Part shown: in pieces, positions 44,742 through 54,322 of the stretch
How positions within the stretch are numbered: the stretch's first letter is position 1
Layout: each line of letters starts with the position of its first letter
DNA from: Phascolarctobacterium sp.
GTDB taxonomy: Bacteria > Bacillota > Negativicutes > Acidaminococcales > Acidaminococcaceae
NCBI GenBank assembly: GCA_017467905.1
Contig: JAFUKD010000020.1
Span: 1-54,322 of the forward strand
DNA length: 54,322 nucleotides
Direction of reading: 5' to 3'
Position numbers and translations under genes: made by a program
Notes under the pieces: generated by a model
Database searches by the model: none
What the model saw: only the letters and a program-made list of their open reading frames with translations
Told to the model about the DNA's origin: nothing

Positions 44742-45590
44742 ATGTCTTATAAGGATTCCAACGACAATTATTTCACAGCAGGCGAATTAGCAAATCTCTT
44801 TGGCGTTTCCAAGCAGACACTGTTGTACTACGACAAAATTGATTTACTCTCACCGGATTTCATCTGCGAAAAAGGTTACAGGCATTATTCCATCCAACAA
44901 TATTTGGACTTAGAAATTATTGTCAACCTGCGCTCCTTTAATGTAAGCATTGCAGATATCAAGGCTTATTTGACCAAGCGCAGCAAAAATGATTTTATGA
45001 ACCTGGTTAACCACAAGAAAAAAGAATGTATGGACATCATCAGGGAAAACGAAGCCATTATAAAATCTTTGGACGTTATTTATAACAATGCCAAAACCGA
45101 AAAGCCCTATGTATTCAACAAGCCCCTGCTCACTTTTCAGGAAGAACGTTTGATGCGTGTCACTAAGGTTTCTGCAAAGGATGATGGCAAGGATAGAATC
45201 ATCCTCTTTACCAAGCACGCCCAAACCGCCTTTCACAGCAAAAAGTCCTTGGAAAAACACATGGGCTGGATAATTTCCCAGGAAGACCTTTTCGTCGAAA
45301 GAAATTCTCACCCTACTAAGGCATATTTTTCCTTCGTCCCCAACACTCCCGGACACAAGAGCAAATCTAAAGTGGAAGTGCTCCCTGCCGGACAGTTTTT
45401 AGAAATTTACTTCAAGGGAACCTATTACGAAAATTTCTCCCGCCTGGTGGAGCTCATCAATAAATTTATGGAGCTGAACGAACTGGAAGCAGTAGGCGAT
45501 ATTTACATCCTTACAATCGAAAATCATTTGTTCTATACCAATACGGATGATTACATCAATAAAATTTTCTTAGCAGTCAAAAATAAATAA
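44742..45590 (+). CDS. MerR-family transcriptional regulator
   Basis: The 282-residue protein has an N-terminal MerR helix-turn-helix (YFTAGELANLFGVSKQTLLYYDKIDLLSP, residues about 9-40, with RHYSIQQYLDL following), a coiled dimerisation helix (about 85-115), and a C-terminal effector region of about 160 residues that resembles GyrI-like/BltR ligand-binding domains (ending around VEVLPAGQFLEIYFKGTY and INKFMELNELEAVGDIYI). It lacks the short cysteine loop of metal sensors, so a small organic or tetrapyrrole ligand is likelier. The ATG at 44742 has a GAGGTGA site. Confidence 0.93.
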   Translation: MSYKDSNDNYFTAGELANLFGVSKQTLLYYDKIDLLSPDFICEKGYRHYSIQQYLDLEIIVNLRSFNVSIADIKAYLTKRSKNDFMNLVNHKKKECMDIIRENEAIIKSLDVIYNNAKTEKPYVFNKPLLTFQEERLMRVTKVSAKDDGKDRIILFTKHAQTAFHSKKSLEKHMGWIISQEDLFVERNSHPTKAYFSFVPNTPGHKSKSKVEVLPAGQFLEIYFKGTYYENFSRLVELINKFMELNELEAVGDIYILTIENHLFYTNTDDYINKIFLAVKNK

Positions 45591-45592
45591 AG

Positions 45593-45640
45593 AAAGGCTC
45601 AAAGCTTCTGTTAATCAGTTAGCTTTGAGCCTTTAGTTTT
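45593..45640. terminator. Bidirectional terminator between merR and the small repeat protein gene
   Basis: A perfect 14-bp stem (AAAGGCTCAAAGCT with AGCTTTGAGCCTTT) around a 14-base loop has a T-rich stretch (AGTTTTT) after it on the plus strand and an A-rich flank that supplies a T-run on the minus strand. It ends both convergent genes. Confidence 0.88.
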
Positions 45641-45647
45641 TATGAGC

Positions 45648-45968
45648 TTATTCGTGGCAATGGCAGCAGGTACCGGTACTGTTCTTTACTTTTTCAAAAA
45701 TTTCGTGTGCTTCTTCAACACTTTTACCGTTAGCCAGAGCTTTTTGCATATGCACCATTGCGCTACGATATTTAGCGTGAGCTTCGTCATTGGGAATAGC
45801 GTCAATATTTTTCGGGTCGAACTCCATAACTCTCTTGAAGATGGCATGGATTTCTTCAGAAGATTTGCCTGCAGCTTTAGCTGCTTCCACATGCTTCATT
45901 GCGCTGTCGTAACGATATTTAGCATGGGGGTCATTGGGAAGTTCATATTTAGGATGGGTACAGGTCAT
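45648..45968 (-). CDS. Small duplicated helical protein with Cys/His tail
   Basis: The 106-residue protein consists of two similar helical repeats, roughly NDPHAKYRYDSAMKHVEAAK and NDEAHAKYRSAMVHMQKALA, each followed by a GKS-EE-H-IF motif, between an N-terminal MTCTHPKYE and a C-terminal CCHCHE. The cysteine and histidine ends look like metal ligands. It has no signal peptide and should be cytoplasmic. No family is recognised. The ATG at 45968 has an AGGTGA site. Its own MerR-type promoter E places it in the same regulon as the reductase and chelatase genes; a metallochaperone or sensor role is inference. Confidence 0.85.
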   Translation of the reverse strand: MTCTHPKYELPNDPHAKYRYDSAMKHVEAAKAAGKSSEEIHAIFKRVMEFDPKNIDAIPNDEAHAKYRSAMVHMQKALANGKSVEEAHEIFEKVKNSTGTCCHCHE

Positions 45969-46001
45969 AACTTTCACCTCTCTAATATTTTGGTAAGACT
46001 T

Positions 46002-46032
46002 ACTATACACTATATTCCAAATATATAGTCAA
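46002..46032 (-). promoter_or_regulatory. MerR-type promoter site E (19-bp spacer) for the small repeat protein
   Basis: Minus strand: -35 TTGACT, exactly 19 bp, -10 TATAGT, with dyad arms CTATATA and AATATAG separated by 5 bp. The -35 overlaps the end of the upstream binding-protein gene. Confidence 0.76.
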
Positions 46033-47006
46033 GGGAAAAATTCAGGATAAGCAGCTTTTGCCATATCCTCTACCCCTAAAACAAAATACTGGGAACAGGT
46101 TAAAAGATGAGCAGACGGAATGATAATGACACTTTTATTTTTACCGGCATTAGTTGTAGCGTAGGACTGGTTGGACAAAAGCTCCTGCTTTAGCTCTTCA
46201 GGACTGTGCTTTCCGTCAAAGTTCCAATCGCCAATAACAAAGCTGTCCGGATTAAGCTGCACTACAATTTCCTGAGACAAGTTACAGGCTTGAGAATAAT
46301 TCAAATCCTCCGTAGCATCTTTCACAAAAGCCTGACGACAGGTATCGCGAAAGGTTCCATCCGGCGAATAGTAAGCACCAATAGCGCTGATGAAAAGAGC
46401 TCTGCGTTTTTCCTTAATATTTGCCAATTTATCCTGTACCTTTTTAATGCGTGCGTTCATCTCCGCAACTATCTGTGCTCCTCGTTCAGGCTCACCTACC
46501 ACATTGGCAAGCTCTATAATAGAAGCCTGTATCTCCTTCATATTGGAAGGAGTTTTGTAAACGTAAACGTTCATCCCCATATCACGCAGGGTTTGGTAGC
46601 TTTCAGGAGGGAAGAAGTCAGAAATAAGCACTAAGTCCGGGTTGAGACCCATAACACTTTCTGGAGAATTACCATGAGTACGGTTAGGAATGGTCTTGAC
46701 GCGCTCAACAATATTAGAAATACCACCATCATCTGCCAAATAGGTAACGCTTAGCACCCGCTCCAAAGGAACCAAATCCAAAAGAATCTCATCCGTCCCG
46801 ATGGACATGGACACAATACGCTGGGGCTTGCCGCTGAACTCCAAGGTCTTACCCGTAATATCTGTTACGCTGTAACTGCTGCCTTCCCTTTTTACAGCAG
46901 CATTTTCTTTTTCACCACAACCTCCGCACAGCAGAATACTTGCCCCAATTAAGAACACTATTAAAAATTTAGTAGCTCCTAAAATTTTATTACAAGCCTT
47001 TCTCAT
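46029..47006 (-). CDS. BtuF/FepB-like substrate-binding lipoprotein (copy 3)
   Basis: The product from the ATG at 47006 is about 325 residues and has a lipoprotein signal with lipobox CGGC. It shows SVTDITGKTLEFSGKPQRIVSMSIGTDEILLDLV, VMGLNPDLVLISDF, a central long helix, and a C-terminal SAHLLTCSQYFVLGVEDMAKAAYPEFF. It is close to copy 2, which shares the GTDEIL region. It is a single-gene unit with its own MerR-type promoter F, so it may supply the same permease with a different ligand. A start at 47024 is an alternative. Confidence 0.88.
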   Translation of the reverse strand: MRKACNKILGATKFLIVFLIGASILLCGGCGEKENAAVKREGSSYSVTDITGKTLEFSGKPQRIVSMSIGTDEILLDLVPLERVLSVTYLADDGGISNIVERVKTIPNRTHGNSPESVMGLNPDLVLISDFFPPESYQTLRDMGMNVYVYKTPSNMKEIQASIIELANVVGEPERGAQIVAEMNARIKKVQDKLANIKEKRRALFISAIGAYYSPDGTFRDTCRQAFVKDATEDLNYSQACNLSQEIVVQLNPDSFVIGDWNFDGKHSPEELKQELLSNQSYATTNAGKNKSVIIIPSAHLLTCSQYFVLGVEDMAKAAYPEFFP

Positions 47007-47085
47007 TTCTACAACACCTTTCAAAAATAAAATGTTTCACGTGAAACAATGAGCGTTTCTTTAAAAAAAGTACGTCCCCTCAAAA

Positions 47086-47116
47086 ATAATAAAGTATATA
47101 GCCGTTGTAGTGTCAA
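47086..47116 (-). promoter_or_regulatory. MerR-type promoter site F (19-bp spacer) for binding-protein copy 3
   Basis: Minus strand: -35 TTGACA, exactly 19 bp, -10 TATTAT. One dyad arm is degenerate (CACTACA) and the other is TATATAC, so it is the weakest copy, but spacing and right arm agree with the others. It lies directly after the eno terminator. Confidence 0.65.
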
Positions 47117-47121
47117 GAAAA

Positions 47122-47153
47122 AAGAACGTGCTACTTTTCAGTAACACGCTCTT
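47122..47153 (-). terminator. Terminator of the glycolytic operon after eno
   Basis: A 14-bp stem (AAGAGCGTGTTACT with AGTAGCACGTTCTT, two G-U pairs) with a GAAA loop is followed on the minus strand by TTTTC. It isolates the glycolytic operon from the binding-protein gene. Confidence 0.88.
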
Positions 47154-47166
47154 AAATTTCAAAGGC

Positions 47167-48468
<1,302 letters not shown>

Positions 48469-49992
48469 TTATTCTTTTTCTATCAAGCTGCTGCCTGTCA
48501 TAGCAGCAGGTTTTTCAATATTTAAAAGCTCCAGCATAGTGGGTGCTATGTCTGCTAAAATACCACTGTGCAATTTATGTTCTTCCTTGCTCACAAGAAT
48601 AAATGGGACAATATTGGTAGTGTGCGCTGTATGAGGAGTGCCATCCGCTTCTGCCATTTTTTCCAAATTTCCATGGTCAGCAGTAATGCAAATGCTACCA
48701 CCCAAGCCAAGTACTTTTTCTACAATCTTGCCTACACATTCATCAACAGCTTCCATAGCTTTAATGGCAGCTGGTAACACGCCGGTATGTCCAACCATAT
48801 CGGGGTTTGCGTAGTTTAGAATTACCACATCAAATTTATCCCTGTCCAATTCACTCAGAAGAGCATCGGTAACTTCATAAGCGCTCATCTCCGGCTGCAG
48901 GTCATAAGTTGCAACCTTAGGAGAAGCTATCAAAATTCTTTCTTCATTAATATTAGGTTCTTCTACCCCACCATTAAAGAAGAAAGTAACATGAGCATAC
49001 TTTTCAGTTTCCGCAATACGCAGCTGGTGCATACCTTGTTTAGCCAAAACCTGTCCCAAGGTATCATTAATGCTTTCTGGCGGATAAGCCACAGGAGCAT
49101 CAATAGTTGCATCGTACTGGGTCATACACACATAGTTTACCGGCAGAGCAGTAGCAGGACGCTCAAAGTGCGGGAACTCCACATCATTTAAAGCACGGGT
49201 AATTTGACGGGCACGGTCAGGACGGAAATTAAAGAAGATAATTCCATCACCGCTGGTAATCTTGGCATCTACACCTTCAATTACCAAAGGCTCTACGAAT
49301 TCGTCCGTCACACCTGCCGCGTAAGAAGCTTCTACACCTTCAACAGGCTCAGCAACAATTTTTCCCTCGCCAAGCACCAAAGCTCTATATGCTTTCTCAA
49401 CTCTGTCCCAACGCTTGTCGCGGTCCATAGCATAGTAACGACCAATCACAGTAGCAATTTTGCCAAAGCTCATTGCTGCCATTACCTCTTGCAGTTGTTT
49501 GATAAAACCAACTGCAGATTTAGGAGGAACGTCGCGACCATCAAGAAAGGTATGTACATAAACCTTCTCCAAGCCACGCGCCTTAGCCATTTCCATTAAA
49601 GCAATCAGATGATTGATGTTGCTATGCACTCCACCATCAGAAAGCAGGCCCATTAAATGTAATGCCTTGCCTGCTTCCTTAGTTTTATCCATACAATCGC
49701 ACAGCACTTTATTGGTAAAGAAGTCCCCATCTTTAATAGCCTTGGTAATGCGGGTAAGGGATTGATAAATTATACGTCCGGCACCAATATTCAAGTGCCC
49801 AACTTCAGAATTACCAATTTGCCCTTCCGGCAAGCCAACCTCTAATCCGCTGGCTTCCAGTGTGGTATGGGGAAACTCTGCAAAATATCTATCAAGATTT
49901 GGAGTATGCGCCAAATGTGCAGCATTAACTTCACTGGCAGGCGCAATTCCCCAACCATCAAGAATCATTAACATTAAGGGTTTCTTAGACAT
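48469..49992 (-). CDS. gpmI: 2,3-bisphosphoglycerate-independent phosphoglycerate mutase
   Basis: This two-metal enzyme interconverts 3- and 2-phosphoglycerate. The 507-residue protein has MILDGWGI at the start, the nucleophile serine in [28 protein letters not shown], and the late metal sites [12 protein letters not shown] and [11 protein letters not shown]. Length is normal. It lies between the pgk/tpi fusion and eno in the same direction and is the glycolytic mutase of this genome, unlike the ApgM-like protein at 2995. Confidence 0.97.
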   Translation of the reverse strand: MSKKPLMLMILDGWGIAPASEVNAAHLAHTPNLDRYFAEFPHTTLEASGLEVGLPEGQIGNSEVGHLNIGAGRIIYQSLTRITKAIKDGDFFTNKVLCDCMDKTKEAGKALHLMGLLSDGGVHSNINHLIALMEMAKARGLEKVYVHTFLDGRDVPPKSAVGFIKQLQEVMAAMSFGKIATVIGRYYAMDRDKRWDRVEKAYRALVLGEGKIVAEPVEGVEASYAAGVTDEFVEPLVIEGVDAKITSGDGIIFFNFRPDRARQITRALNDVEFPHFERPATALPVNYVCMTQYDATIDAPVAYPPESINDTLGQVLAKQGMHQLRIAETEKYAHVTFFFNGGVEEPNINEERILIASPKVATYDLQPEMSAYEVTDALLSELDRDKFDVVILNYANPDMVGHTGVLPAAIKAMEAVDECVGKIVEKVLGLGGSICITADHGNLEKMAEADGTPHTAHTTNIVPFILVSKEEHKLHSGILADIAPTMLELLNIEKPAAMTGSSLIEKE

Positions 49993-50004
49993 TAGTTGCC
50001 TCTC

Positions 50005-51930
50005 TTAAAAGCTGCGGGCAATAGCAGCGAAGGTATCTGCCTTCAAGCTTGCACCACCAACCAATACGCCATCAATACCGCTGATGTTAAAGGTTGCTGC
50101 ATTCTTTTCGTTTACACTGCCACCGTACAGGATACGTACTTTGCGAGCAACATCTTCATTAAAGATAGCAGCAATTTTTTCACGAATCAAACGGCAAACT
50201 ACTTGAGCGTCTTCTGCAGTTGCAGCCTTGCCACTGCCAATCGCCCAGATAGGTTCGTAAGCAACTACCATTTGTTCTGTTTGTTCCGCAGTGATTACAC
50301 GCAGAGCGTTACGCAATTGCATTGCAATTTTGCGAGCAGTCTTGCCAGCTTCGCGTTCTTCAAGGTTTTCGCCAACACACAGCATGGGTTTCAAACCATT
50401 GCGATATGCTGCAACCATTTTCTTAGCAACAACAGCTTCGTTGTCACCAAAGAGAGCGCGGCGTTCGCTATGACCAACCATTACGTATTCAGCGCAGATG
50501 TCTGCAATCATGGCACCGGAAACTGCGCCAGTATAAGCACCGGCATCTTCCCAATGCAAATCCTGTGCGCCGTAGCCAACGTGTTTACCATCGATAGCAT
50601 CAGCAACACTTTCCAAAGCAGTAAACGGCGGGAACACCACTACTTCATTCAAAGTACCATTGGTTTCCATAACGATATCTTCTGCCAGTTCAATTGCTTC
50701 ACTTACAGTTTTATGCATTTTCCAGTTGCCTGCAATCATTTTACGACGAACATCATCGAGAGCAGCAACACCCGGTAATACTTTGCCTTCCAAATATTCT
50801 AAGGAAGCACCACCACCGGTGGAGATGTGACTAATTTTATCAGCCAAGCCGAGCTTTTCGATAGCAGCAACAGAATCGCCACCACCAACGATGCTTACAG
50901 CGCGGCTCTTAGCAACTGCCTTAGCCACAGCTTCGGTACCCTTACAGAAAGCGTCCATTTCAAACACGCCCATGGGACCATTCCAAACAATCATCTTAGC
51001 ATCTTTCAAAGCATTAGCATAAGCAACGCGGGTTTCTTCGCCAATATCAAGAGCCATAGAATCTTGGTTCAGTTCAGCAACTTTTTCAGTTGCGTATTTA
51101 GCGTCAGCAGCGAAGGCTTCTGCCATTACCAAATCGGTAGGAAGCAGCATCTTCACGCCATTAGCCTCTGCTTTGGCAAGCAAGGTCTTTGCCAGCTCAA
51201 TTTTATCTTCTTCAACCAAGGATTTACCCATCTTGTAGCCTTGCGCTGCCAAGAAGGTATTTGCCATACCGCCACCAATGAGCAGGGTATCAACTTTATC
51301 CAAAAGGTTTTCAATTACGCCAATCTTATCGGAAACTTTAGCACCACCGATGATGGCAGCAAAGGGATGCAAGGGTTCGGTAACAGCTTTGCCAACGAAA
51401 GCGATTTCTTTTTCCAGCAGAAAGCCAGCAGCTGCGGGCAGGAAGTGGGTTACACCTTCAACGGAAGCATGAGCGCGATGGGACACGCCAAAGCCGTCGT
51501 TAACATACAAATCTGCCAAAGAAGCAAGCTGTTCAGCAAATTCCATGTTGTTTTTTTCTTCTTCTTTATAGAAGCGCAGGTTTTCTAAAAGTAAGAGCTG
51601 CCCTGCTTTCAGATTTTTAGCAGCAGCTTTTGCCACGTCACCTACGCAGTCAGGAGCAAAGGAAATCTTTTTACCCAACAGCTTACCTAAATGTTTAGCA
51701 ACAGGCGCCAAGGAATATTTAGGATTCACTTCGCCTTTAGGACGGCCAAGATGCGCCATGCAGATTACAGCAGCATCATTTTCCAACAAATATTTTATGG
51801 TGTCCAAAGAAGCACGAATTCTAGTATCATCAGAAATATTGCCTGCATCGTCAAAGGGAACGTTAAAATCAACGCGCACTAAAACTTTTTGACCGGCAAC
51901 GTCCAAATCTCGAATAGTTTTCTTATCCAC
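50005..51930 (-). CDS. pgk-tpiA: Fused phosphoglycerate kinase / triosephosphate isomerase
   Basis: One 641-residue frame holds two glycolytic enzymes. Residues 1 to about 395 are phosphoglycerate kinase ([52 protein letters not shown]). The rest is triosephosphate isomerase ([63 protein letters not shown]). The joint [20 protein letters not shown] brings the usual end of one next to the usual start of the other with no linker. A similar fusion is known from Thermotoga. No stop or frameshift is seen at the joint. Confidence 0.96.
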   Translation of the reverse strand: MDKKTIRDLDVAGQKVLVRVDFNVPFDDAGNISDDTRIRASLDTIKYLLENDAAVICMAHLGRPKGEVNPKYSLAPVAKHLGKLLGKKISFAPDCVGDVAKAAAKNLKAGQLLLLENLRFYKEEEKNNMEFAEQLASLADLYVNDGFGVSHRAHASVEGVTHFLPAAAGFLLEKEIAFVGKAVTEPLHPFAAIIGGAKVSDKIGVIENLLDKVDTLLIGGGMANTFLAAQGYKMGKSLVEEDKIELAKTLLAKAEANGVKMLLPTDLVMAEAFAADAKYATEKVAELNQDSMALDIGEETRVAYANALKDAKMIVWNGPMGVFEMDAFCKGTEAVAKAVAKSRAVSIVGGGDSVAAIEKLGLADKISHISTGGGASLEYLEGKVLPGVAALDDVRRKMIAGNWKMHKTVSEAIELAEDIVMETNGTLNEVVVFPPFTALESVADAIDGKHVGYGAQDLHWEDAGAYTGAVSGAMIADICAEYVMVGHSERRALFGDNEAVVAKKMVAAYRNGLKPMLCVGENLEEREAGKTARKIAMQLRNALRVITAEQTEQMVVAYEPIWAIGSGKAATAEDAQVVCRLIREKIAAIFNEDVARKVRILYGGSVNEKNAATFNISGIDGVLVGGASLKADTFAAIARSF

Positions 51931-51947
51931 GTAAATTTACCCCTATC

Positions 51948-52997
<1,050 letters not shown>

Positions 52998-53013
52998 CTA
53001 CAGTGCCAAGTAA

Positions 53014-54039
53014 CTAAATCATACGCACAATTTCGCGTGCCGCTGCCTCGTCTGTAATCAAAATATCCTGACGAGATGCCCTAATAATAGAAAGAATAGC
53101 TGCTGCCTTGGACTTGCCACCGGCTACACCAATTATGATGCCAATATTTTTTAAATCCTGAAGCATCAAGCCTGCATTATTAGTCATATAAATTTGTGTG
53201 CCATCTAAAGCACAATATTGTCCAAAGGCTTCGCCAACAGCACCGCCCTCTTCCAATTTCTGAATGACATCATTCGGTAAGCGCCTATGACGCGCCATAA
53301 CACTTGACCTTCCCATACCATGAACTAAAATGTCTGCGCGTTTGATAATGTCAACAACTGCGCGCACGCCAATATCCTCCTGCAAAATGCTATTAAGAAT
53401 ATCTTCGCTGACACTGTCAGGAACGTAAAGCTGTCTATAAGAAGCGCCAAGCTTTTGAGCCAGTACGGTAGCAATCGTATTAGCCTGTAATTCCACATTG
53501 TCACCCAAACCACCGCGGGCAGGTACAATAACTGTCTTAGGCTGACTGCCTGTAATATTAGCTGCCATTGCTGCCAAGGTAGTACCTCCACTGACTGCAA
53601 CAATATGCTCTTTACCATCAGCAAGTAGCTTACTTAAAATTCTCGCTGATGCACGACCAATTTCACGCTTAACTACTTCCTCTTGCTCAGAATCACCAGG
53701 AATGATGACAACAGTACCAATCTTCAAGGCATCGCTCAATGCCTTCTCTAAAAAAGAAATATCCTGAAGCTTACGCACATAATCGGACAATTCCCTTAAA
53801 ATCATAGCTCCTTCGTCAGTAACAGTCATACCACTTGAAGAAAAGTGTAACAGTCCACAATTCTTTAAAAAATCAACTTGTGCTCGCAACACACGCTCAC
53901 TTAATCCCAGTCTTGCAGATAAAGCCCTGCGTCCAATAGGATATTCATGACTTACTTGACGTAAAATCTGATAACGCTGTACCAATAAGTCTGTTAACTC
54001 AGGAACTATTTTCTTTTGCAAATTAATAATACTATCCAT
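53014..54039 (-). CDS. cggR: Central glycolytic gene regulator CggR (SorC family)
   Basis: CggR represses the gapA operon and is released by fructose-1,6-bisphosphate. The 341-residue protein has an N-terminal winged helix-turn-helix (about 20-85, YPIGRRALSARLGLSERVLRAQV) and a C-terminal SorC sugar-binding domain with AVSGGTTLAAMA and VPARGGLG. The ATG at 54039 follows GGAG by 6 nt; a GTG at 54051 overlaps that site. It heads the operon and has paired GGGAC repeats ahead of it. Confidence 0.94.
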   Translation of the reverse strand: MDSIINLQKKIVPELTDLLVQRYQILRQVSHEYPIGRRALSARLGLSERVLRAQVDFLKNCGLLHFSSSGMTVTDEGAMILRELSDYVRKLQDISFLEKALSDALKIGTVVIIPGDSEQEEVVKREIGRASARILSKLLADGKEHIVAVSGGTTLAAMAANITGSQPKTVIVPARGGLGDNVELQANTIATVLAQKLGASYRQLYVPDSVSEDILNSILQEDIGVRAVVDIIKRADILVHGMGRSSVMARHRRLPNDVIQKLEEGGAVGEAFGQYCALDGTQIYMTNNAGLMLQDLKNIGIIIGVAGGKSKAAAILSIIRASRQDILITDEAAAREIVRMI

Positions 54040-54061
54040 AAGAATCTCCACAAAAGTGTTC

Positions 54062-54088
54062 GTCCCTCGTGGAACTTATGGTGTCCCA
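54062..54088 (-). promoter_or_regulatory. Putative CggR operator ahead of cggR
   Basis: Two GGGAC blocks (54067-54062 as AGGGAC and 54088-54083 as TGGGAC) lie 21 bp apart, two helical turns, upstream of cggR. The CggR operator of Bacillus subtilis has CGGGAC repeats at a similar spacing. A TAAGAT -10-like box lies just upstream. The -35 is unclear. Confidence 0.5.
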
Positions 54089-54185
54089 CAAATCTTAACA
54101 CATCCCTTGTATTAACAAATTTATTTTAGCATAATCATGTATGTTTGTGAAGATAAAGGAAAATAAATTAGTATCAGTATAAAAA

Positions 54186-54217
54186 AATAAGACCATACCT
54201 TCTGGTATGGTCTTATT
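54186..54217 (-). terminator. Terminator after the 5S rRNA gene
   Basis: A perfect 14-bp stem (AATAAGACCATACC with GGTATGGTCTTATT) around TTCT is followed on the minus strand by a T-tract. It ends the ribosomal RNA operon just before the cggR promoter region (54089-54185, where I see no gene). Confidence 0.9.
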
Positions 54218-54225
54218 TTTTATAA

Positions 54226-54322
<97 letters not shown>

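Noticed and set aside
49996..51588. Two long plus-strand open frames over pgk/tpi
   Set aside because: They are antisense shadows of the fused enzyme with no recognisable domain.

Overview
The window reads as a chromosomal segment of a diderm Firmicute of the class Negativicutes; Acidaminococcaceae, for example Phascolarctobacterium, is a plausible guess. Low-to-mid GC genes with Firmicutes-type ribosome binding sites and a CggR-controlled glycolytic operon sit beside TonB-dependent outer-membrane receptors, which require an outer membrane. The genus is inference only.

Left part (1-20940). A truncated IS3/IS150-type element end lies at the left edge. Next comes one long minus-strand operon of 18 genes for anaerobic adenosylcobalamin synthesis. 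In transcription order it holds a B12 riboswitch with a terminator, an ECF-type transporter (a membrane protein with a large exported domain, a double ATPase and a CbiQ-like T protein), an anchored beta-propeller, an MsbA-like ABC protein, then cbiD, cbiF, cbiG, cbiH, cbiJ, cbiET, cbiA, cbiB, cobD, an ApgM-like phosphohydrolase, cbiP, cobO and cbiC. I found no cbiL, cobU, cobS or cobT.

Middle part (20975-31245). This holds a secreted unknown protein, an exported CbiK-type chelatase, an ABC ATPase, a BtuF-like lipoprotein, an unknown lipoprotein and a BtuB-like receptor behind a second B12 riboswitch. A plus-strand DUF4143 ATPase gene flanked by imperfect direct repeats follows, then a second TonB receptor.

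Right-middle part (31370-47024). This is the most unusual region. A divergently transcribed MerR regulator faces a minus-strand operon encoding a three-component nitrogenase-like reductase (NifH-, NifD- and NifK-like), a BtuF-like lipoprotein, a BtuC-like permease, a CobN-type chelatase and a SPASM radical SAM protein. A ChlI/ChlD pair follows. Upstream lie a small His/Cys-tailed repeat protein and a third BtuF-like lipoprotein. The set resembles the chelatase plus reductase logic of bacteriochlorophyll or F430 synthesis, joined to uptake across two membranes.

Six promoters, in front of the nif-like operon, chlI-chlD, the BtuB operon, the secreted unknown protein (possibly reading into the cbi operon), the small repeat protein and the third BtuF, share exactly 19-bp -35/-10 spacers containing a related TATA-rich dyad. 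This is the signature of a MerR-family regulon and ties the scattered genes into one system. I propose a MerR-controlled system for uptake and remodelling of a metallo-tetrapyrrole or corrinoid; its substrate cannot be read from sequence.

Right part (47122-54322). A minus-strand glycolytic operon cggR-gapA-pgk/tpi (fused)-gpmI-eno, then a strong terminator and the 3' part of a 5S rRNA gene.
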